Shown here: one piece after another, positions 52,222 to 59,620 of the stretch
Position numbering within the stretch: position 1 is the stretch's first letter
Layout: each line of letters opens with the position of its first letter
DNA from: Pseudomonas crudilactis
GTDB taxonomy: Bacteria > Pseudomonadota > Gammaproteobacteria > Pseudomonadales > Pseudomonadaceae
Direction of reading: 5' to 3'
DNA: 64,000 nt
Assembly (NCBI RefSeq): GCF_013433315.1
Contig: NZ_WXVV01000023.1
Span: forward strand, 60,042 to 124,041
The notes under the pieces: generated by a model
What the model saw: only the letters and a program-made list of their open reading frames with translations
Told to the model about the DNA's origin: nothing
The model's database searches: none
Position numbers and translations under genes: made by a program

Positions 52222-54933
52222 TTAGAAGTGGTAAGTCATGCGCGCAAACAAGGTGCGCCCCAGCGGGTCGGTGTAACGCGGGTCATAGCCGCTCTGGAAG
52301 TTATAAGCCTGGTTGGAGAACGGCGGGTTGCGGTCGAACACGTTCTTCATCCCTGCATCGACATCCAGCACCTTGTTGAAGGTGTAGCCGGCCGACAGGT
52401 CCCACACCGAATACGACGCCACGCGCGCGTGGGTATCGCGGTCGTAGTCGTTGTAACCGGTGGTGAAGCGGTTGGTCAGCGCCGCCCGCGCCGCGCCGAA
52501 GGTCCAGCTGCCGGTGAGGTTGTGCTTCCAGCGCGCGATCACGCCGTCACCCTGGAAGTCGCCGACCTTGTCAGTGAACGGGCCTTTGATGGTGCTCTGA
52601 AAGTCGTACTCGTCAACATAGGTGCCTTGCAGGCCCAGACCGAACTGACCGTACGGCGTGTTCGGGAAGCGATAATCCAGCGACACATCGACACCGTTGG
52701 TTTCAACGATGCCAAGGTTGGCGTTGCCGGTGACGATGTAGTTGAGCGTGCCGTCGGCGTTGCGCACGAAGCGATCGGGGTAGGAACCGGCCTGATCAAA
52801 CACGGTGGATTCCGGGAACGGCTGGATCTGGTTGGAGATGTGAATCCACCAGAAATCCAGACCCACCGACAGGTTATTGATCGGCTGATAGACGAAGCCG
52901 AGGGTCACGTTGCGCGCCTTTTCCGGGGCCAGATCTTCGTTGCCGCCGATCTGGTTTAGGAACTGCTGACCGCAATCGCGGCCGCCGTTGCCGCCCGGCT
53001 GCACGACGCCGCCGGTACACAGCACCGGGTCGTTGTAGTAGCCCTGAGTGAAAGTGATGCTGCGCGGCGAATACAGCTCGTACAGCGATGGCGCACGGAA
53101 GCCTTCGCTGTAGGCGCCACGCACCACCAACTCTTTCAATGGCTGATAACGGAACGAGTATTTCGGGTTGGTGGTGCTGCCGAAGTCGCTGTATTTGTCG
53201 TGACGCACGGCGGCGGACAGTTCGAGGCTGTCGAGCACCGGCACGTTGATTTCTGCGTAGGCGGCTTTGACGCTGCGGTCGCCCTCGACGCTGCCGGCCG
53301 GGTCGATGCCGAGGCTCTGGATGTCGCCGGCAAACGATTCGAAGTCCTGATGGAATTTCTCTTTGCGGTACTCGCCACCCAGGGCCAGACCGGATGGGCC
53401 AGCGCCGAACCAGTCGCCGATTTCACGGCTGATACGACCATCAAAACCGGCGACACGACCCACAGCGGTGGAGTAAGCACCGTGATACGCCGAGTTATCG
53501 ATGTACTGCTGACCGGCGGCGGACTGTGGGCCGAACGGGTTGAGCAAACCGCTGGCCAGACCGTCGATCATTGCCTGATCACTGACATAACCGCTGGTGA
53601 CGCTGGAGACGATTTTGTTCTGGTTGTACGAGGCACCGACGTTGTAATCCCAACCGCCGACCAAGCCATCGAAGCTGAGCAAGAAGCGCTGGCTGGTGTT
53701 CTGGTCTTTCGATTCGCGCGGGCCGGCAGCAGTTTCACGCCAGTTCACATCGACGGGTTGAGTCGGGTCGAGGGCGAAATCGGTCGGCGCCGGGGTGATG
53801 CCATTGCCGGGGTAGTAGGGCGATGAGCCGTCGAGGCTCAGACCGGTCAGTGGTGCAGGGCCGATCGCCGTGGCGTTGTTGTTGCGCGACCAGAAGTATT
53901 CGAGGTTGACGTTGTGATCGTCGCCAAGCTTGCCGGTGGTCTTGCCGAAGAACGAGGTCTTCTCGGTCTGTGGCACCAGGTCGATGAATTCACGGGTGCT
54001 GAAGCGGCACAAGCCGTCGCGGGCGATCAGGTTCGGCCCGTTGCAATTGCTGTTGGCCAGCGGGTTGGTGGCGTTGCCGTTCTGGCTGTAGTTGCCAGGA
54101 AACGCGGTGCCGGAGGTCTGATCGAGACCGCGACCGGGGGCATAGTCGGTGGCGAACGAACGGTCGTTGGCGTCGAGGTTCTGCTGCTTGTTGTAGTTGA
54201 ACACGCCGAGCACGTTGAAGCGGTCTTCTTCCAGATCGCCGTAACCCCAACTGGCGCTCATGTCTTTGGTTGCACCGCCGCCGCTGTGAGTCGGGGTTTC
54301 GCCGCCGAGGGTCAACTGGCCGTCGGTCAGGGATTTCTTGGTGATGAAGTTGATCACGCCGCCGATGGCGTCGGTGCCGTACAGGGCCGAGGCGCCGTCA
54401 CGCAGCACTTCCACGCGTTCGATGGCGGCAAACGGGATCATGTTCAGATCCACCGCGCCGCCGGCCGAGTTGGTGCCGGACAAGGCGTTGTTGGCCAGGC
54501 GTCGACCGTTGAGCAGCACCAGCGTCTTGTTCGCGCCGATGCCGCGCATGTCGGCGAACGAGGCGCCGCCAGTCGCCGCGCCGACCGAGCCTGCGCTGTT
54601 GTTGATCGACTGGCTGCCGGTGATGCGCTGCACCAGTTCGGCGGTGGTGGTCACGCCCTGTTTGCGCAGCTCATCGGCCTTGAGAATGGTGATCGGCACC
54701 GCCGTTTCCGCATCGACCCGGCGAATCGCCGAGCCGGTCACTTCCACCCGTTGCAGTTGCGTGGTCGGCGCCACCACCGCCGCAGCTGCCGGGACGTTAG
54801 CGTTGTCGTCCTCGGCCGCCTGCACAGTCCCGGCGCCCATCCCCATGGCCACCAGATACAACGGAACAAAACGGTGGCGAGAAATCGTTGCCACCAAGGG
54901 TTTGAGCGTGAAGCGTGGAGTGTTCATCAGCAT
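52222..54933 (-). CDS. TonB-dependent receptor of the peptide/carbohydrate type
   Basis: A 903-residue outer-membrane receptor. A signal peptide (cleavage near VQAA, about 40) precedes the TonB box region LQRVEVTGSAIRR. The plug shows FADMRGIGANKTLVLLNGRR and RVEVLRDGASALYGTDAIGG. The barrel contains YSEGFRAPSLYELYSPRS and ends with Phe (RTLFARMTYHF). This style of plug is common in receptors for non-siderophore ligands, while siderophore receptors look more like the gene at 40120. It lies between exbD and yejA, so its ligand is probably passed to YejABEF. Confidence 0.93.
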   Translation of the reverse strand: MLMNTPRFTLKPLVATISRHRFVPLYLVAMGMGAGTVQAAEDDNANVPAAAAVVAPTTQLQRVEVTGSAIRRVDAETAVPITILKADELRKQGVTTTAELVQRITGSQSINNSAGSVGAATGGASFADMRGIGANKTLVLLNGRRLANNALSGTNSAGGAVDLNMIPFAAIERVEVLRDGASALYGTDAIGGVINFITKKSLTDGQLTLGGETPTHSGGGATKDMSASWGYGDLEEDRFNVLGVFNYNKQQNLDANDRSFATDYAPGRGLDQTSGTAFPGNYSQNGNATNPLANSNCNGPNLIARDGLCRFSTREFIDLVPQTEKTSFFGKTTGKLGDDHNVNLEYFWSRNNNATAIGPAPLTGLSLDGSSPYYPGNGITPAPTDFALDPTQPVDVNWRETAAGPRESKDQNTSQRFLLSFDGLVGGWDYNVGASYNQNKIVSSVTSGYVSDQAMIDGLASGLLNPFGPQSAAGQQYIDNSAYHGAYSTAVGRVAGFDGRISREIGDWFGAGPSGLALGGEYRKEKFHQDFESFAGDIQSLGIDPAGSVEGDRSVKAAYAEINVPVLDSLELSAAVRHDKYSDFGSTTNPKYSFRYQPLKELVVRGAYSEGFRAPSLYELYSPRSITFTQGYYNDPVLCTGGVVQPGGNGGRDCGQQFLNQIGGNEDLAPEKARNVTLGFVYQPINNLSVGLDFWWIHISNQIQPFPESTVFDQAGSYPDRFVRNADGTLNYIVTGNANLGIVETNGVDVSLDYRFPNTPYGQFGLGLQGTYVDEYDFQSTIKGPFTDKVGDFQGDGVIARWKHNLTGSWTFGAARAALTNRFTTGYNDYDRDTHARVASYSVWDLSAGYTFNKVLDVDAGMKNVFDRNPPFSNQAYNFQSGYDPRYTDPLGRTLFARMTYHF

Positions 54934-55100
54934 GGTTATTTCCGACTTTTTAGACGTTATCGAATTGGCCTTGTGAGCCCCTCATTGCTCCGCTATCGGT
55001 GATACCGCGTGCGGAAAACCACTTTCTTCAAGCAAGCCGATCCCCTCCGAAGACGCGTGGCGTTTTTTCGGTCGGCTGGTTGCGACGGGAGTCAGCGAAC

Positions 55101-55136
55101 GGTGGCGGGCGTGTCCCTCAATGCGCGCCCGCCACC
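55101..55136 (-). other. GC-rich hairpin directly after exbD
   Basis: GGTGGCGGGCG (55101-55111) pairs perfectly with CGCCCGCCACC (55126-55136). It starts five bases after the exbD stop on the minus strand. There is no T tract, so it is more likely a processing or stability hairpin than an efficient terminator between exbD and the receptor gene. Confidence 0.7.
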
Positions 55137-55140
55137 GCAC

Positions 55141-55542
55141 TCAATGGGTGGTCATCACCGAAATCTTGGTAATGCCCGAGCGTTCGATCGACGCCATGGC
55201 TTTCGCCACCTGGCCGTAATTGACGGCGGAGTCGGCCTGCAACTGCACGCGCACTTCGGCGTCCTTGGCCTTGACCTCCTTGAGGCTGGCCTCCAGCGAT
55301 TCCGGGGCCAGCTCGGTTTTCGCCAGATAGAACTTGCCGTCCTGATCGACGCTGACCACCACCGGGTCTTTCTTTTCGGCGGGGGCGACGGCGTCGGTTT
55401 TCGGCAGGTTCACCTTGATCGCGTTGGTCATCAGCGGCGCGGTGACGATGAACACCACCAACAGCACGAGCATCACGTCGACCAGCGGCGTGACGTTCAT
55501 TTCGCTGAGCACTTCATCGCTGTCCTGAGTAGAAAAAGACAT
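55141..55542 (-). CDS. exbD: ExbD-like biopolymer transporter
   Basis: A 133-residue inner-membrane protein with one N-terminal membrane helix (VMLVLLVVFIVTAPLM, about 23-38) containing the essential Asp just before it (TPLVDVMLV). The periplasmic domain ends ITKISVMTTH. It couples the proton gradient to TonB. Its ATG overlaps the exbB stop by one base. Confidence 0.93.
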   Translation of the reverse strand: MSFSTQDSDEVLSEMNVTPLVDVMLVLLVVFIVTAPLMTNAIKVNLPKTDAVAPAEKKDPVVVSVDQDGKFYLAKTELAPESLEASLKEVKAKDAEVRVQLQADSAVNYGQVAKAMASIERSGITKISVMTTH

Positions 55543-56246
55543 CAGCTGGCCTCCCGCACGGCGGCTGTGGTTTTGCTGGCGATGGCCTGACGGCTGATGG
55601 AAAACGCGCTGCGCGAGGCGAGGGCGTCGAAGTCGTGGGCGAAGTCATCCATGTCGGCCGAAGCAAGTTTCAAACGACGCAGGAAAAAGTTGTAAATCAG
55701 CACCGCCGGTACGGCGACGGCGATACCGACGCCGGTGGCGATCAGCGCGTGACCGATCGGCCCGGCGACTGCTTCAAGGCTGGCCGAGCCGGTTTCGCCG
55801 ATGCTTTTCAGCGCTTCCATGATTCCCCACACGGTGCCGAACAAACCAATGAACGGCGCGGTGCTGCCGATACTGGCGAGGATCGCCTGGCCGTTTTCCA
55901 GCGAGCGGCGTTCCTTCTGGATCTGCTGGCGCAGGTTGCGTTCCAGGCGATCCGAACGGTTGATGGTGTGCGCCAGTTGTTGCGTGGTGCGCGGCGAATC
56001 TTCCACCAGCAGCGCCTCGAAACCGCTGCTGGCGATGCGCGCCAGCGAACCCGGATACTGGCTGGCGTGTTCGGCGGCGGTGAGCAGATCCGGCGCGCCC
56101 CAGAAGGCTTTGCTGAACTGTTTGTTCTGCGCTTTCTGGCGCAGGTACTGCGCCGACTTGACCAGCAGGATCGCCCAGCTGACCACGGAAAACAGCACCA
56201 GACCCCAGAGCACGCCGGGGACAATCATCGAAGACAAATCGTTCAT
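55542..56246 (-). CDS. exbB: ExbB-like MotA/TolQ/ExbB proton channel protein
   Basis: A 234-residue protein with three membrane segments (about 10-30, 118-140 and 158-178). The family stretch is GLFGTVWGIMEALKSIGETG, followed by GPIGHALIATGVGIAVAVPA. With ExbD it forms the motor that energises TonB. It lies 49 bases downstream of the tonB gene in the order tonB-exbB-exbD. Confidence 0.94.
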   Translation of the reverse strand: MNDLSSMIVPGVLWGLVLFSVVSWAILLVKSAQYLRQKAQNKQFSKAFWGAPDLLTAAEHASQYPGSLARIASSGFEALLVEDSPRTTQQLAHTINRSDRLERNLRQQIQKERRSLENGQAILASIGSTAPFIGLFGTVWGIMEALKSIGETGSASLEAVAGPIGHALIATGVGIAVAVPAVLIYNFFLRRLKLASADMDDFAHDFDALASRSAFSISRQAIASKTTAAVREAS

Positions 56247-56295
56247 GGTGATACCTCGCTTGCGTTATTCGGTTGTGCGTTGATTGAGCATTCGG

Positions 56296-57120
56296 TTATT
56301 GCGGCAATTTGAAATCGATGGTCTGCGTGGCGAAGCCGTCGATCGGCGTGTCACCGCGTTTGGCCGGAATAAATTTCCAGTTCTTCACGGCGGCAACGGC
56401 GGCGTCATCCAGTTGCGGCTTGCCGCTGGATTTGGTCACCGTCACCGAGCCGGCGCGACCGTTGGCCAGCACTTGAATGCGCAGCACCACGCTGCCTTCC
56501 CAGTTGCGTCGCAGGGCCAGCGACGGGTATTCCGGTGGCGGGTTGCCGAGGCTGGCGAGGCCGGAAACAGCTGCCGATTCCTTCACCGGACCGGGCGCGG
56601 CGGCAGGGGCCGGTGGCGCGCTCGGGGTGGCTGGCGCAGCGGGTGCAGCCGGTTGTGCCGGGGCCGGTGGCGCTTTCGGCGGCTCGACCTTTTTCACCGG
56701 TTTCGGCTTCTCGACCGGTTTCGGTTTTTCGATCGGCTTGGGTTTCTCCACCGGTTTCGGTGGTGGCTTGACCGCGTCTTCGTCTTCCACCGGTTGTTCA
56801 GGTTCCGGCGGCGGTGGCGGAGGAGGCGGGGGTGGTGGTTCCGGCGTCGGCGGTGCCGGTGGCGTCGGGCTGGTCAGCTCGACGGTCATTTCCGGAATCT
56901 GCGGCGGCGTTGGCAATGGCTCTGTTCTGGACTGCTGGAGAAACCACCAGGCGCCGCCATGTATCAGCGCCGACACAGCCACCAGTAACACCATCTGCTG
57001 TTTATTCAGCCCGCCGGGTTGTGAGGTATTGGCTTTAAACGCCGGCCTGTCCGGTGGTGGCGGGACTGGCGCTTCGCGCAACGGCCCCGGCAGGGATCTG
57101 TGCTTTACCGCATCGTTCAT
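56296..57120 (-). CDS. tonB: TonB energy transducer
   Basis: A 274-residue protein. A membrane segment (QQMVLLVAVSALIHGGAWWF, about 58-77) is followed by a long Pro/Glu/Lys-rich periplasmic spacer (PPPPPPPPPEPEQP, then VEKPKPIEKPKP repeats). The C-terminal TonB domain contains NPPEYPSLALRRNWEGSVVL and AVKNWKFIPAKRGDTP. The N-terminus before the membrane helix is about 55 residues, longer than in E. coli TonB. The ATG at 57120 is preferred over a 16-codon extension. It is the first gene of the tonB-exbB-exbD unit. Confidence 0.93.
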   Translation of the reverse strand: MNDAVKHRSLPGPLREAPVPPPPDRPAFKANTSQPGGLNKQQMVLLVAVSALIHGGAWWFLQQSRTEPLPTPPQIPEMTVELTSPTPPAPPTPEPPPPPPPPPPPEPEQPVEDEDAVKPPPKPVEKPKPIEKPKPVEKPKPVKKVEPPKAPPAPAQPAAPAAPATPSAPPAPAAAPGPVKESAAVSGLASLGNPPPEYPSLALRRNWEGSVVLRIQVLANGRAGSVTVTKSSGKPQLDDAAVAAVKNWKFIPAKRGDTPIDGFATQTIDFKLPQ

Positions 57121-58233
57121 TAAAGCTCCCTCGGGTTGATGAAGGGCAATAAGGTGCCGTCCGAACATCCGGGAGATGTTCGAGTGGGTGGGTGTAACTT
57201 TTTACAAGGTGTGCAGAAGCCGATAGTTGAACTATCCGGTGAACAAGGCTTGTGCAAACTTACTGGCTTGGCGCTATCGACTTCGAGTGTTCATTAGCCA
57301 TTCCCTGGTTGTTCTTCTATTGCGTAAGACAACGGTCGGTGTCTCATGCTTGTTACACATAGCAACCGCTGTGCCACATGTTGCTGAAATGTAGAGTGCG
57401 TATTTCATGAGTGTTACCGATGTCGCATTTATATAAGTTTTACCCTTGTCGTGGTTTTTCCATGGCGCGCAGATTCCCGTGACTCCGGTTGAGGGAGCTT
57501 TTTCACAGGCGAGTCAGGCTGTGCGCCATATCACGCCGGTTGGCGGGATAGAGCGCCTGCGCAGCTGGCGGCCAGGGCACTTGCTGGTGCGCGGCGGACT
57601 GAATTGGTGCGGGTCAATGTTTTAGCGGCTCACGGGGCATGTTCCTTGTTGTTGTTTAAATGAAATCGCTATTTGAAGTATTGAATAGTTGAAACCCGTG
57701 GAGCAGTTTTGGTGCGCTTGCAATGGCGCTGAAAGTTATTGTTCGACAATCCTGCTGTCATTCAATACACACTGCGTTTGTGCAATAACTGCTCGAGTGT
57801 TATTTAAAAAATAAATAGCACGCTGCCGTCGGCCAATAACTCATTGGCGAACGCAGTGCGCTGTCGAGGTTTCAGGTAATAAAGTAAGTGTGAAGGCAGC
57901 CGGGACTGTTCGGATGAACTCGGCGGCGAACGGATAAATGCAAAGAGGCTGTGATGCGGCAGAGCGTTTGAAGATTCACGCGGTGAACTCCTTGTTGCCA
58001 GCTCGGATACGCGAACTTTTGGTTCGGTATCGCACCTTACAAGAACGCGGATAGCGTTCGATGATTGCTCTTGGTGCGGGATGGGCACCGCCAGCGCTGT
58101 TTTGCGAGGTTTGAATTCGCAAGTCGCGAGTGCATGGGAAAACCGTGCCAAAACCGATACACAGACAGATTTTTTCTACACCCACGCTACAGCCATCTAC
58201 CCTGTGGCAATGGTCTTTTCGGGGGGATTGGAT
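57121..58233. other. 1.1-kb divergent gap without a convincing gene
   Basis: The stretch separates tonB from a glutathione transferase gene. Its base composition is visibly richer in A/T than its neighbours between about 57200 and 57480 and between 57640 and 57840, for example TGTCGCATTTATATAAGTTT. Only short frames with no recognisable product were seen. It should contain the tonB promoter. It could include a small RNA, a leader, or the remains of a lost gene. Confidence 0.6.
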
Positions 58234-58857
58234 ATGTACCAGCTCTATGGGCACAGAAATTCAGGCGCAGCCGCCATCGAAGCGGCGCTGGAGCTGTGCC
58301 AGATCGCTTACCGTTTCATTGATATCGAAGCCAGCACCGAAGCCGCCGAGGCGCTGGCTCAGCTCAATCCACTCAAGCAGATACCGACCTTGCAACTGCC
58401 TGACGGCAGCGCCATCACCGAGAGCGCGGCGATCCTGATTCATCTGGGCCTGACGTTTCCCAAGTCCGGCCTGCTGCCGGCCAAGGCGAATGATCGTGAT
58501 CAGGCCATTCGCGGTCTGGTCTACATCGTCAGTAACTGTTACGCGGCGATCGGCGTCGTCGATTACCCGGAGCGCTGGCTGCTGATGCCCGACGAAGCCT
58601 CGCGGCAGAATCTGATTGCCGGTGCGCGTGAGCGATTGCACTGGAGCTGGGAGGTGTTTGCCGACCAGTTTTCTGCCGAGCTGTATCTGGATGACGAAAC
58701 GCCGGGGGCACTGGATGTGCTGGCGGCAGTAGTGACGCGTTGGGCGGGGAGCCGCGAGCATTTACGGCAGGCGCGACCGGGGTTTTATGCGTGGTTGCAG
58801 CGGATTGACCGGCATCCGGTGCTGGCACCGGTGTTTGCCCGGCATTGGCCTGCCTGA
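58234..58857 (+). CDS. Glutathione S-transferase family protein
   Basis: A 207-residue protein with an N-terminal thioredoxin-like domain containing MYQLYGHRNSGAAAIEAALE, NPLKQIPTLQLPDG and ITESAAILIHLG, the GSH-binding pattern. The helical C-domain ends FYAWLQRIDRHPVLAPVFAR. The ATG at 58234 follows a GGGGGG sequence at a suitable distance and is chosen over a longer frame of 51 extra codons. No class can be assigned. It has no operon partner. Confidence 0.88.
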   Translation: MYQLYGHRNSGAAAIEAALELCQIAYRFIDIEASTEAAEALAQLNPLKQIPTLQLPDGSAITESAAILIHLGLTFPKSGLLPAKANDRDQAIRGLVYIVSNCYAAIGVVDYPERWLLMPDEASRQNLIAGARERLHWSWEVFADQFSAELYLDDETPGALDVLAAVVTRWAGSREHLRQARPGFYAWLQRIDRHPVLAPVFARHWPA

Positions 58858-58871
58858 GCACCAAAGAACCC

Positions 58872-58960
58872 TGTGGGAGCGAGCTTGCTCGCGAAAGCGT
58901 AGTGTCAGTCGACGCTTGTTATTCTGACCCACCGCTTTCGCGAGCAAGCTCGCTCCCACA
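58872..58960. repeat. REP doublet (REPIN), TTG subtype
   Basis: Inverted REP pair of 89 bases between convergent genes, the glutathione transferase and the CBS protein. Confidence 0.92.
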
Positions 58961-58984
58961 GGGTTAGGGGATGATTCTGAAAAG

Positions 58985-59425
58985 TTATTCCCCGCGAATG
59001 TACTGCTCCAGCTGCTTGATCAGCTCTGCCTGTTCGGCAATCGCTTCCTTGACCAGGTCACCGATCGACAGCAAGCCGATCAACTTGCCGTTCTCCACCA
59101 CCGGCAAGTGGCGCAGGCGTTTGTCGGACATGATGCCCAAGCAGGTGTCGACGGTTTGGTGGGTGTCGACGGTGATCACGTTCGCCACCATGATGTCGCG
59201 CACCGGTGTGCCGACCGATGAGCGGCCATGCAGCACCAGTTTGCGCGCGTAGTCCCGCTCGCTGATGATGCCGACCACCTTATCGTCTTCGACCACCAGC
59301 AAGGCACCGACGTTTTTCTCGGCCATCTTCATCAGCGCTTCGAGCACCATGTGATCAGGTTTGATCTGGTGCACTTCCTGATTTTTCTGATCTTTGAGCT
59401 TGAGCAGTTGGGCGACGGTCTTCAT
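58985..59425 (-). CDS. CBS-domain pair protein
   Basis: A 146-residue soluble protein consisting of two CBS domains (about 10-68 and 75-132). The repeats show GALLVVEDDKVVGIISERDY and LRHLPVVENGKLIGLLSIGD. CBS pairs bind adenosine nucleotides such as AMP, ATP or NAD and act as energy sensors. The C-terminal 14 residues (LIKQLEQYIRGE) form a probable helix. Stand-alone CBS proteins of this size are common in Pseudomonas; the partner is unknown. Confidence 0.92.
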   Translation of the reverse strand: MKTVAQLLKLKDQKNQEVHQIKPDHMVLEALMKMAEKNVGALLVVEDDKVVGIISERDYARKLVLHGRSSVGTPVRDIMVANVITVDTHQTVDTCLGIMSDKRLRHLPVVENGKLIGLLSIGDLVKEAIAEQAELIKQLEQYIRGE

Positions 59426-59620
59426 GGCGGTTACTCAGGTGTTGTCGTTGTTCTCCAAGCATCGTAGACGCAAGCGCGCAGGGCAAGGTGGCAAAGCGGC
59501 AGATAACACGCAAAAAACGTCATTTGCCGGGTTTTTCCGTGGCTGATGGCGATTTATCGCCAGGGCCATCCCGCGTAATGCCGCGTAGAATGCCTCTCTG
59601 ATTCAATTCCTGAGGTTGCA

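Noticed and set aside
57479..57625. 48-residue open frame with GTG start in the gap upstream of tonB
   Set aside because: No convincing ribosome site, family resemblance or conserved motif; length is within what is expected by chance.
59500..59620. LexA/SOS box upstream of polB
   Set aside because: No CTGT-N8-ACAG pattern was found in this interval.
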